Source: Tenacibaculum dicentrarchi (GTDB lineage Bacteria > Bacteroidota > Bacteroidia > Flavobacteriales > Flavobacteriaceae). Taken from it: DNA of 64,000 bases. Under the pieces are notes generated by a model that did not search any database, was not told the origin of the DNA, and saw only the letters and a list, made by a program, of their open reading frames with translations. Positions within the stretch are counted from its first letter, which is position 1, and every line of letters starts with the position of its first letter. Location of the stretch: contig NZ_OESZ01000023.1 of NCBI RefSeq assembly GCF_900239345.1, positions 186,001-250,000 of the forward strand, given 5' to 3'. The translations under genes and the position numbers were made by a program. Below are positions 54,093 through 62,369 of the stretch, in pieces.

Positions 54093-54850
54093 GAGTTTAA
54101 TTTTTGAATTGCATGATGTGCCGTCATATCAAATTGCACAGGAACCACTGAAATAAAATTATTTTCTAGCGCCCAAATATCCGTATCTTGTCCTTTGTCT
54201 CTATTTACAAATTCGCCCGATAACCAATAATATTCTTTACCATTTGGGTTTTTACGTTTGTCAAAACTCTCTTTCCAATAGCCATTTGCCTGACGACAAA
54301 CACGAATCCCTTTTATTTCTTCTTCTTTTAATTTTGGAATATTTACATTTAAAACCACCCCATCAGGCAAGCCATTTTCTAGTACATTTACGACTATTTT
54401 TTCTATAAATTTTTTAGCAGCTCTAAAATCGGCATGCCAGTCAAAATCTAATAACGAAAAACCAATTGCAGGAATCCCTTCAATACCCGCTTCAACAGCA
54501 GCACTCATAGTTCCTGAATAAATAACATTTATCGATGAATTTGCACCGTGGTTAATTCCTGAAACACATAAATCGGGCGTGCGGTTTAAAATTTCATTTT
54601 TAGCCATTTTAACACAATCGGCAGGCGTACCCGAACAACTGTATTCTATTTGCGGGCCTTGGTCAATTGTAATAGGATTACAATGCAATACGTTGTTTAC
54701 CGTAATGGCATGCCCCATACCGCTTTGTGGGCTATCGGGCGCTACTACAACGACATCACCTATTTTATTCATTATTTCAATAAGCATGCGAATACCTGGT
54801 GCGGTAATTCCATCATCATTGGTCACCAAAATTAAGGGTCTTTCTTGCAT
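54080..54850 (-). CDS. surE: 5'/3'-nucleotidase SurE
   Basis: SurE is a stationary-phase metal-dependent nucleotidase. The 256-residue protein has ILVTNDDGITAPGIRMLIEI, APDSPQSGMGHAITVNNVLH, CSGTPADCVKMAKNEIL and VSGINHGANSSINVIYSGT, all family motifs. The metal-binding Asp pair NDD and Asn are present. It heads a minus-strand run with a small membrane protein and lpxB. The 286-base gap upstream, before the tail-specific protease gene, shows no gene. Confidence 0.96.
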   Translation of the reverse strand: MQERPLILVTNDDGITAPGIRMLIEIMNKIGDVVVVAPDSPQSGMGHAITVNNVLHCNPITIDQGPQIEYSCSGTPADCVKMAKNEILNRTPDLCVSGINHGANSSINVIYSGTMSAAVEAGIEGIPAIGFSLLDFDWHADFRAAKKFIEKIVVNVLENGLPDGVVLNVNIPKLKEEEIKGIRVCRQANGYWKESFDKRKNPNGKEYYWLSGEFVNRDKGQDTDIWALENNFISVVPVQFDMTAHHAIQKLNSWDI

Positions 54851-55136
54851 AGTATGTTAGTTTTACAACAAATGTAACATAAAAAAAGCACTCTTATTTT
54901 AACATTTTATAAAGATAAAAACCTGAATTTTATACGTAAAATTGTAAGAATCAAAGCCCAACAAAATGCTACAATTAATTATATATGTATCTATTTATAT
55001 CCTTAACACGTTTTTTTGATCATAATTCCTTTAAATAAAGGAAAGAAGTTGTTATAAAAAACATCAAAATTAATAAATTGGCATTATTTTAGTAGATTAG
55101 CAATGCTAAGTACATCATTAAAAATATAGAAGAGAT

Positions 55137-57269
55137 ATGAAGAAGAAGTTTATCATTCCATTTTTAGCCGTTATTGTATTTTTTTCAAACACCATTTATT
55201 CAAATACAACTTCAGATAAAAATCATAACAAAGACCCTGAAAAAGATCGGGTAATTGTATATGTTTTAAAAAATATTTTAAGCAGATATCATTATGTTCA
55301 AAAAGAATTAAATGATGAATTTTCCGAGTATGTTTACACCTCTTTTATAGACGGTTTAGACCCTAATAAGCGGTATTTTACTCAAGAAGATTTAATCGAA
55401 TTTTCGCAATTTAAGTATCAGATAGATGACCAATTAAGAAACACAGAAATTCATTTTTACAAATTGGTTTACAATCGGTTTTTAGAAAAATTAACTGCCG
55501 CAAAAAATAACTACCGTGCTTTATTAGCCCAACCTTTTAATTACAAAAAAAATGAAGTAATTAATGTTGATTACGAAAAAATTCCGTTTGCTAAAAATGA
55601 AAGCGAATTGGTTGATTATTGGAGAAAACAGCTTAAATTATCAATATTAAGCAGAATTGAAGATGCCGATGACACACAAAATAAAAAAGCTAAAAAAGAT
55701 AAAAAATTAAAGCTTAAAAAATTCTATCAGCTAGAAATTGAAGCTCGAAAAGAAGTGTTAAAAAACATGAACGAATTATACGAGCGTATTGATGAGCTTG
55801 AAAATTCTGATTGGTATTCTACCTTTTTAAACAGTGTGGTTAGCGGTTTTGACCCTCATACTACGTATATGTCGCCAAGAATAAAATCTCGTTTTGACCA
55901 AGAAATGTCGGGTAAACTAGAAGGAATTGGCGCTCGTTTACAAAAAAAAGGAATGTACACACATATTGTAGAGCTAATTTCAGGCGGTCCAGCATGGAAA
56001 CAAGGCGAATTAGAACCTGACGATATTATTTTAAAAGTAGCCCAAGGCGATGCTGAACCTTTAGATATTGTAGGAATGCGCTTAGACGATGCTATTAAAT
56101 TTATCAAAGGAAAAAAAGGAACAGAAGTTCGTTTAACGGTTAAGAAAAAAATTGACGGATCAACCAAAATTATTCCAATTATTAGAGATGTTGTTGAATT
56201 AGATGAAACCTTTGTAAAATCGAGTATTGTTGAAAAAAATGGACAAAAGTATGGCGTTATCGACCTGCCACGATTTTATATCGATTTCAATGATTTAAGC
56301 CGTAGAGATGCTGCTAAAGATATGGAGCAAGAAATTGAGCGTTTAAAGAGTGAAAACGTAAAAGGAATTATTGTCGATTTGCGTGACAACGGCGGAGGAT
56401 CGTTAAAAACAGCCATCGAAATTGGCGGATTATTTATTAAAAAAGGTCCTATTGTACAAGTAAAATACCGTGGAGAAGATCCTTTAATAAAAAATGATAC
56501 CGATTCAAAAATACAGTGGGACGGTCCTTTGGTCGTTATGGTGAATGAGTTTTCGGCTTCGGCTTCTGAAATTTTTGCCGCTGCAATGCAAGACTATAAA
56601 CGTGGTGTTATTATTGGCGGAAAACAAACTTACGGAAAAGGAACAGTTCAAAATGTGATGCCAATTAATCGTTTTTATGAAAAATATCCAAGCGATTTAG
56701 GCGCCTTAAAAATGACCATTCAAAAATTTTATAGAATTAACGGTGGTTCTACTCAAATTGAAGGTGTTTATTCTGATATTCCATTACCTACCAGATATAG
56801 CTATATGAAATTTGGCGAACGTGATTTAGACGGTGCCTTGCCTTGGGATAAAGTCCTACAAGCCGATTATAACCCAACAAATTCGTATAGTAATTTTAAC
56901 GATGCTGTTTATAATAGTAAGCAACGTGTATTAGAAAATGAGCGTTTTAATAAAATTAATAAATACGCAAAATGGCTAAAGAAAAATCAGGAAGAAAGAG
57001 TCTATTCATTAAAATATAGTACTTTTAAGAAGGAAAGTACTAAAAAAATTAAAGAAGGTGAACTTTTTAAAGACATCTTTAAATTCGATTCTAACTTAAC
57101 TTTTAATTCGCCTAAATACGAAGTAAATCTTTTTACAAAAGACACTGTTTTAAAAGAAAAACGTGTGGTTTGGCATAAAAATTTAAAGAAAGATATTTAT
57201 TTAAACGAAGCTTTAAATGTTCTGAGTGAATTAAAAATGAATCGAAATTACACGCTTGTAAAACAATAA
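55137..57269 (+). CDS. tail-specific (carboxy-terminal processing) protease, S41
   Basis: This 710-residue S41 protease has a signal peptide (KKFIIPFLAVIVFFSNTIYS). A helical N-terminal region like that of Prc comes first, then a PDZ domain near 240-330 (GKLEGIGARLQKKGMYTHIV, GGPAWKQGELEPDDIIL). The catalytic domain has VIDLPRFYIDF, GIIVDLRDNGGGSLKTAIEI and the Ser in NEFSASASEIFAAAMQDYKR, with Lys in GKQTYGKGTVQ. The substrate is usually C-terminal tails of envelope proteins. The layout is closest to Prc/Tsp. It is a single gene with a terminator and then an R1 repeat. Confidence 0.94.
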   Translation: MKKKFIIPFLAVIVFFSNTIYSNTTSDKNHNKDPEKDRVIVYVLKNILSRYHYVQKELNDEFSEYVYTSFIDGLDPNKRYFTQEDLIEFSQFKYQIDDQLRNTEIHFYKLVYNRFLEKLTAAKNNYRALLAQPFNYKKNEVINVDYEKIPFAKNESELVDYWRKQLKLSILSRIEDADDTQNKKAKKDKKLKLKKFYQLEIEARKEVLKNMNELYERIDELENSDWYSTFLNSVVSGFDPHTTYMSPRIKSRFDQEMSGKLEGIGARLQKKGMYTHIVELISGGPAWKQGELEPDDIILKVAQGDAEPLDIVGMRLDDAIKFIKGKKGTEVRLTVKKKIDGSTKIIPIIRDVVELDETFVKSSIVEKNGQKYGVIDLPRFYIDFNDLSRRDAAKDMEQEIERLKSENVKGIIVDLRDNGGGSLKTAIEIGGLFIKKGPIVQVKYRGEDPLIKNDTDSKIQWDGPLVVMVNEFSASASEIFAAAMQDYKRGVIIGGKQTYGKGTVQNVMPINRFYEKYPSDLGALKMTIQKFYRINGGSTQIEGVYSDIPLPTRYSYMKFGERDLDGALPWDKVLQADYNPTNSYSNFNDAVYNSKQRVLENERFNKINKYAKWLKKNQEERVYSLKYSTFKKESTKKIKEGELFKDIFKFDSNLTFNSPKYEVNLFTKDTVLKEKRVVWHKNLKKDIYLNEALNVLSELKMNRNYTLVKQ

Positions 57270-57275
57270 TTAAAT

Positions 57276-57310
57276 AAAAAAGAGACTGCTAAAAAGTAGT
57301 CTCTTTTTTA
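57276..57310 (+). terminator. intrinsic terminator hairpin
   Basis: AAAAAGAGACT, loop, AGTCTCTTTTTT. Follows the S41 protease gene. Confidence 0.82.
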
Positions 57311-57334
57311 TTATTTTAAATTCTTATTTTTTTT

Positions 57335-57423
57335 GAAGCAACTTCCCGCTTTACGCACTCGCTTTTTTTATTTTTTAAAAATAAAAATAAAAAAGAGCTC
57401 AAACAATTGCTTCAATCGGGGCT
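57335..57423 (-). repeat. R1 hairpin repeat, copy 4
   Basis: On the minus strand TAGCCCCGATTGAAGCAATT, GTTTGAGCTC, arms CTTTTTTATTTTT and AAAAAATAAAAAAAG, then GCGAGTGCGTAAAGCGGG and AAGTTGCTTC. It has one change (GCGTAAAGC) from the common GCGGAAAGC. Confidence 0.85.
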
Positions 57424-57431
57424 AGGCATTT

Positions 57432-58232
57432 TTACTCACTTAGCACTTCTAGTTTAACCACCAAACCTTCGTTAGAACGTACATTAAAAACAGTATCGTC
57501 TTCAAAAATTAAATACTGCCCTTTTACTCCAACTAAAACTCCCGTATAAGTTTCTGATTTTACAATATTTAAACTCTTTGGTTTTAAAGGATATTTATCA
57601 ACAGGAAAATTAATTGCCGTTTCTTTATTATTTTCAATAATATATTGCTGTGCTTGTTCAGGAATAAATTCTTTTAATTTCTCTTTCCAAGATAGCAAAC
57701 TTTCATCTTCAATATCGTTTTTTAGCATTTTTCGCCAATTGGTTTTATCGGCAACATGTGCTTTTAAAGCAACCTCTGTAATTCCTGCTAAATACCTGTT
57801 TGGCACTTCAACGATTTCAATAGCTTCATGTGCGCCTTGATCTATCCAACGAGTTGGCACTTGTGTTTTTCTAGTAACCCCCACTTTTACATTGCTAGAA
57901 TTGGCTAAATACACAATATGAGGTTTTAATTGTACGCTTTTTTCATAGGCTAAATCTCTATCTTGAATATCTAAATGAGCTTTACTTAATTCAGGACGCA
58001 TAATCCAATCGCCAGCATTTGGCGTTTCAAAAAAACACTTTTTACAAAAGCCTTGACGATATATTTCTTTTTCTAAATGACAATTTAAACATTCATACCC
58101 AGCAAAACTTAGCGTTATTTTGTTCTGTAACAACTGATTCATATTTATAAAATCAGTTTTCATATCTAAATAATACTGAACTGTATCTAAATTTTCAGTG
58201 CGCATTTTTTTTAAAACTCCTTGGTATTCCAT
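57432..58232 (-). CDS. DUF2797 domain protein
   Basis: This 266-residue protein of the DUF2797 family has a zinc-ribbon-like motif: YECLNCHLEKEIYRQGFCKK then CF (CxxC...CxxC, about residues 47-66). It also has DWIMRPELSKAHLDIQDRDL and VYLANSSNVKVGVTRKTQVP. The latter resembles GIY-YIG-type nuclease beginnings, but no full GIY-YIG site is seen. No activity has been established. It is a single minus-strand gene, divergent from the GH3-like gene. Confidence 0.85.
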   Translation of the reverse strand: MEYQGVLKKMRTENLDTVQYYLDMKTDFINMNQLLQNKITLSFAGYECLNCHLEKEIYRQGFCKKCFFETPNAGDWIMRPELSKAHLDIQDRDLAYEKSVQLKPHIVYLANSSNVKVGVTRKTQVPTRWIDQGAHEAIEIVEVPNRYLAGITEVALKAHVADKTNWRKMLKNDIEDESLLSWKEKLKEFIPEQAQQYIIENNKETAINFPVDKYPLKPKSLNIVKSETYTGVLVGVKGQYLIFEDDTVFNVRSNEGLVVKLEVLSE

Positions 58233-58308
58233 GTCTTAAATTTTATTACTTTTAACCTTACAAAATTACAGTAAAAAAACTGAATTAAATCGAATTAAGT
58301 TGTAACCT

Positions 58309-59817
58309 ATGTCGTTTCCATTTATAAATTCAATCATTTCCTGGTTTTTAAAAAAACGTAAACACCAAGTAGAATTATTTTTAAAATATCCTATTGATGT
58401 TCAAAATGAATTGCTTCTAAAATTAATAAATACGGCTAAAAACACCGAATTTGGAGCTTCACATAATTTTTTATCCATAGAAAACTATGCTGATTTTTCA
58501 AAAAATGTGCCGATACAAAAATATGAAAGCATCGAGCCGCTTATTGAACGCTGCCGAAAAGGAGAACAAAACCTATTTTGGCCTACACCTATTCGTTGGT
58601 TTGCAAAAAGCAGTGGAACAACCAATGCGAAAAGTAAATTTATTCCTGTTAGCAATCAGGCAATTGAAGATTGTCATTTAAAGGCAGGGAAAGACATGTT
58701 GTGTTTGTATGTTTCGAACAACGAAAATTCGAAAATGTTTAAAGGAAAAGGCTTAAAATTAGGTGGTAGTACGGCTATTTACGAAAACAACAATTCATCT
58801 TTTGGCGATTTATCGGCAATTTTAACTAAAAACCTACCTTTTTGGGCCGATTTTAGCTCCGCTCCTAGTCACGAAGTTTCTTTAATGGCAGAATGGGAAA
58901 CCAAAATGGAGGCTATTATTGAAGAAACTATTGATGAAGATATTACCAGCTTAGTAGGCGTTCCTAGTTGGATGTTAGTGCTTTTAAATAGGGTTTTAGA
59001 AAAAACAGGAAAAGATAATATATTGGAGGTTTGGCCTAATTTAGAGGTTTATTTTCATGGTGGCGTAAATTTTAATCCTTACCGAGAGCAGTATCAAAAA
59101 TTAATTCCTAAAAAAGAGTTTAAATATTACGAAACTTATAATGCTTCGGAAGGTTTTTTTGCAATTCAAGATGTAAATAATTCAGATGAATTACTACTAA
59201 TGCTAGACTATGGAATTTTTTATGAGTTTATTCCAATGACACAATATGACTGCGAAAATTCTACTGCAATTCCGTTATCGGAAGTAAAAACAGGTGTTAA
59301 TTACGCCATTATAATTACCACAAACAGCGGTTTATGGCGTTATTTAATTGGCGATACTGTTCGTTTTACCAACACAAATCCGTATCGTATAAAAATTACA
59401 GGGCGCACCAAACATCATATTAATGTTTTTGGCGAAGAATTAATTATTGAAAATGCCGAAGATGCCTTAAAAATTGCCTGTAAAAAAACAAAAGCAAGTA
59501 TTAGAGAATATACAGTTGGTCCTATTTTTATGATTGATAAAAATAGTGGTGGACATCAATGGATTATCGAATTTGATAATTTACCCGAAAATATGGAGTA
59601 TTTTACCCAATTATTAGACGATAATTTAAAAAAGATAAATTCTGATTATGAGGCTAAACGCTATAATAACATGACCTTAACAATGCCTACAATACACATA
59701 GCACGTAAAAATTTATTTTACGATTGGTTTACTAAAAAAAGAAAATTAGGCGGTCAACATAAAGTGCCTCGTTTGTCTAATTCTCGTAATTTTGTAGAAG
59801 AATTACTCGAATTATAA
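58309..59817 (+). CDS. GH3 family acyl-acid-amido synthetase-like protein
   Basis: This 502-residue protein belongs to the GH3 family, ATP-dependent enzymes best known from plants, where they join amino acids to hormones. The adenylation motifs are visible as WFAKSSGTTNAKSKFIPVS (motif 1), YETYNASEGFFAIQD (motif 2) and TNSGLWRYLIGDTVRF with ITGRTKHHINVFGEELI (motif 3). Bacterial GH3 proteins are common in Bacteroidota; their substrate is not established. It is a single plus-strand gene with a hairpin after it. Confidence 0.9.
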   Translation: MSFPFINSIISWFLKKRKHQVELFLKYPIDVQNELLLKLINTAKNTEFGASHNFLSIENYADFSKNVPIQKYESIEPLIERCRKGEQNLFWPTPIRWFAKSSGTTNAKSKFIPVSNQAIEDCHLKAGKDMLCLYVSNNENSKMFKGKGLKLGGSTAIYENNNSSFGDLSAILTKNLPFWADFSSAPSHEVSLMAEWETKMEAIIEETIDEDITSLVGVPSWMLVLLNRVLEKTGKDNILEVWPNLEVYFHGGVNFNPYREQYQKLIPKKEFKYYETYNASEGFFAIQDVNNSDELLLMLDYGIFYEFIPMTQYDCENSTAIPLSEVKTGVNYAIIITTNSGLWRYLIGDTVRFTNTNPYRIKITGRTKHHINVFGEELIIENAEDALKIACKKTKASIREYTVGPIFMIDKNSGGHQWIIEFDNLPENMEYFTQLLDDNLKKINSDYEAKRYNNMTLTMPTIHIARKNLFYDWFTKKRKLGGQHKVPRLSNSRNFVEELLEL

Positions 59818-59843
59818 AAGCCGAAGTAGTACCTCGGCTTTTA
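59816..59843. terminator. intrinsic terminator hairpin between convergent genes
   Basis: AAAAGCCGA, loop, TCGGCTTTT. Overlaps the end of the GH3-like gene. Confidence 0.72.
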
Positions 59844-59853
59844 AGTATGTAAT

Positions 59854-61377
59854 TTATTCTACATTAAAACTAATTGGCAAAACATAGCCTGTTTCTACTA
59901 CTTTTCCTGCTATTTCTCCTGGTATCATTTTAGGTAATTTTTGTAGTGCTGCTACAACTGCTGCTGCTATTTTTTTATGTGGCGTACGTGCTTTAACATC
60001 AACAATAGTACCTTTTTTATCAATTTTAAACTGAACATAAGCTCTCTTTTTTCCTGCAGATAAACCTAATGAATTTACTAATTTAGTATCAAAATTTTCT
60101 TTCACAAAATGTAATAAACTGTTATTAAAACATTCTTTATCATTTTCTTGACAACCTGGAAATGTTGGTATTTTATCTAAATCGGAAAAAGTAATATTAT
60201 TATTATCTACTAATTTTTTTAACCTTTTAGATTTAGATTCAGATTCAGATTCAAAAAAAAGCATTTTTCTAGTATTAATAGTTTCAAAAATTCTAATTTT
60301 AATAGGTAAAGAATAATCTTCTAAACTATTTAATAAATCTTGATACTCTGTAAGTTCTTCACTTGATAATGCTGTAACTGTAAGTTCTTTTGTATTAGGG
60401 ATATCATTTCCTGAATAAATATCAAGATATTTACTCTGATAACCACTAGAAGGTACGGCTGTTATTTTACCATTTATAGTTTCATAAACCGTTACTGGTT
60501 GTTTTACTGATGGTTCAACTTCATTTTTTTCAACATTACAAGAAGTATATAAAACCATACTAATCAATAATGGAACTAATATTAAATACTTCAATTGTTT
60601 TACTTCTTTTGATTTTCCTTTTGTCATCATAATAACTCTTTTTTTGATTAATGAATGTTTATAAAATTGATTGATAAATGAAATGTTGTCTACCTGAAAA
60701 ACATCTGATAATAAATTATTTATATAATTTTCTTTTAATGTTTTTTTACTTAATTCATCATCAGAAAGATATTCATGTACTAAGGTTATTCTATTTTGAT
60801 ACACATAAACCATCGGATTAAACCACATAAAAATCCTTAGAAATTCAAAAAATAATAAATCAAGTGTATGTTTTTGTTTACTGTGTATCAATTCGTGTTG
60901 AATTATTTTTTCTTGTTTTTCTTCAGAAATCCCAGCACCTAAAAATATGTAGTTAAAAAATGAGAATGCTTTTGAGTTTTTAGGTAATAACACTAATTTA
61001 TATCGGTTTCTTTTTTCGCTTCCGTATTTAAAAATTAAATGAATTATTTGATATAGCTTTATAATGAATATTATAAAAAATAATAAACATCCAGCAATAA
61101 AAAGCACATCTAAATAATTTACAGATTGATAAAATGTTGATTTTTCTATAATATTTTGAGGTGATAAAAATACTTCTGGTAATAAAATAGGATATTCCTG
61201 TTTTACTACTTTTTGTATTGTTGGTATTTTAAAAAATGGCAATAAAAATGAAATTACAGCAGTACTTAATAAATAGCATCTGTTTTTAACAAAAAATGTT
61301 TCTTTACTTAAAAACAAATCATAAACAGCCACAAATAATACTTGAAATAAAATTACTTGAATACTATAATTTATCAT
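59854..61377 (-). CDS. BlaR1-like M56 peptidase with TonB-type C-terminal domain
   Basis: This 507-residue membrane protein has four N-terminal helices. The M56 zinc motif is IIQHELIHSKQKHTLDLLFF (HExxH, about residue 163), with the distal Glu in LVHEYLSDD. After a fifth helix with a lipobox-like VLYTSCN comes a long periplasmic part. The last 90 residues (AGKKRAYVQFKIDKKGTIVD, then VKARTP...GYVLPISFNV) are a TonB C-terminal-like domain. M56 proteins sense envelope signals and cleave the BlaI repressor. It overlaps blaI by 4 bases (ATGA). The TonB-like end suggests contact with outer-membrane receptors; that is inference. Confidence 0.88.
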   Translation of the reverse strand: MINYSIQVILFQVLFVAVYDLFLSKETFFVKNRCYLLSTAVISFLLPFFKIPTIQKVVKQEYPILLPEVFLSPQNIIEKSTFYQSVNYLDVLFIAGCLLFFIIFIIKLYQIIHLIFKYGSEKRNRYKLVLLPKNSKAFSFFNYIFLGAGISEEKQEKIIQHELIHSKQKHTLDLLFFEFLRIFMWFNPMVYVYQNRITLVHEYLSDDELSKKTLKENYINNLLSDVFQVDNISFINQFYKHSLIKKRVIMMTKGKSKEVKQLKYLILVPLLISMVLYTSCNVEKNEVEPSVKQPVTVYETINGKITAVPSSGYQSKYLDIYSGNDIPNTKELTVTALSSEELTEYQDLLNSLEDYSLPIKIRIFETINTRKMLFFESESESKSKRLKKLVDNNNITFSDLDKIPTFPGCQENDKECFNNSLLHFVKENFDTKLVNSLGLSAGKKRAYVQFKIDKKGTIVDVKARTPHKKIAAAVVAALQKLPKMIPGEIAGKVVETGYVLPISFNVE

Positions 61378-61742
61378 GACTTTTTGTTTTTATCGACTTC
61401 TTTTAAAATGCTTTCTAATTCTTTAATATCCATTTTATTTTCTTTCATAAAAAAAGACACCATACTTTTAAAAGAACCTTCGAAATAACCGTTCATTAAT
61501 TTATGTAAACTATCATTACTATACGCCGTTTTTTCTACCAACGGATAATAGACATAACCTCTACCCTTTTGCTGATGTCCTACAAACTTTTTGGTTTCTA
61601 AAATTCTAATGATGGTTGACACCGTATTATAAGCGGGTTTTGGTGCTGGTAATTCCGTTATAACTTCTTTTACCGAAGCTATTTTTAAACTCCATAATAC
61701 CTGCATTATTTGCTCTTCGGCTTTTGTTAATTGTTTGCTCAT
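61374..61742 (-). CDS. BlaI/MecI/CopY family repressor
   Basis: This 122-residue winged-helix repressor starts at the second Met (61742), MSKQLTKAEEQIMQVLWSLK. The recognition region is SVKEVITELPAPKPAYNTVS then TIIRILETKKFVGHQQKGRG. The C-terminal part dimerises and is cleaved by M56 partners. The gene and the M56 gene form an ATGA-overlapping pair. A perfect 34-base palindrome lies 34 bases upstream, next to the -7 box, so auto-repression is likely. Confidence 0.93.
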   Translation of the reverse strand: MSKQLTKAEEQIMQVLWSLKIASVKEVITELPAPKPAYNTVSTIIRILETKKFVGHQQKGRGYVYYPLVEKTAYSNDSLHKLMNGYFEGSFKSMVSFFMKENKMDIKELESILKEVDKNKKS

Positions 61743-61769
61743 TTTTTTACTATTTACTTTTATACACTT

Positions 61770-61810
61770 CAAATATAACTAAATAATTAGTTTAAACTAA
61801 TTATTTAGTT
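61770..61810 (-). promoter_or_regulatory. blaI promoter with perfect 34-base palindromic operator
   Basis: AACTAAATAATTAGTTT is followed at once by its exact reverse complement (61777-61810). On the minus strand the palindrome runs into TATATTTG (-7 box, 61770-61777). A BlaI dimer bound there would block RNA polymerase. Confidence 0.8.
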
Positions 61811-61848
61811 CAAAATGTTTTTAAGTATTAATTGACTTATTAATATAA

Positions 61849-61990
61849 GAACCTGTTTAAATTTTAAATAAAATGTTTTTTTAGATATAAACGTCATGCT
61901 TAATTTATTTCAGCATCGCATAAAACTAAGAACTACGGCAAATCAGGATGTGAAACTGAAATAAATTCAGTTTGACGGATTCGATTTATT
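61849..61990 (+). repeat. R2 MITE-like repeat, copy b
   Basis: Begins GAACCTGTTTAAATTTT, then ACGTCATGCTTAATTTATTT with CAGCATCG, then CTACGGCAAATCAGGATG, ACTGAAATAAATTCAGTTTG and ACGGATTCGATTTATT. It shows the left end that is lacking in copy a; the right end is missing. The 627-base gap between blaI and lysS holds the operator, copy b, R1 copy 5 and the lysS promoter. Confidence 0.72.
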
Positions 61991-62017
61991 AGGGATAATA
62001 AATTGAGTAAATATGCC

Positions 62018-62103
62018 TAGCCCCGATTGAAGCATTTGTTTGAGCTCCTTTTTTTGATTTTTCTTCAAAAAAAGAGCGAGTGCGGAAAGCGGGAAATTGC
62101 TTC
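62018..62103 (+). repeat. R1 hairpin repeat, copy 5
   Basis: TAGCCCCGATTGAAGCATTT, GTTTGAGCTC, arms CTTTTTTTGA and TTCAAAAAAAG, then AGCGAGTGCGGAAAGCGGG and AAATTGCTTC. Directly after repeat R2 copy b. Confidence 0.87.
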
Positions 62104-62309
62104 AAAAATTAAAATTTAGCACAAAAAAAAAGCGACCCATCTCAGGGAAGCTTTCCATTGGTTAACAAAACCATGACACTATTTAAAGTGCCTAACAACA
62201 CAACTAAATTGCTGACTTTTAAAAAAAAATCAGCCTACAAATATACAACTTTTTATACATTTACCAAAATTTTTTCGTTTTTTAACAAAAAAGGTGATTT
62301 TGTTAATCA

Positions 62310-62340
62310 TTGCGTACTACTTCAATTGATTGTATCTTTG
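62310..62340 (+). promoter_or_regulatory. promoter of lysS
   Basis: TTG at 62310-62312, 20 bases, TATCTTTG at 62333-62340, full consensus, 29 bases before the ATG at 62370. Confidence 0.78.
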
Positions 62341-62369
62341 CTACTTCATTAAAAATAAAAAAACAAGCC

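Noticed and set aside
60230..60258. Simple Ser/Glu repeat in the M56 gene (TCAGAT-like hexamers)
   Set aside because: Short in-frame low-complexity stretch (SESESESKSK); no sign of frameshift or phase-variable tract.
62158..62352. Reading frame upstream of lysS
   Set aside because: Lys/Thr/Phe-rich low-complexity translation that overlaps the lysS promoter; no plausible start context.
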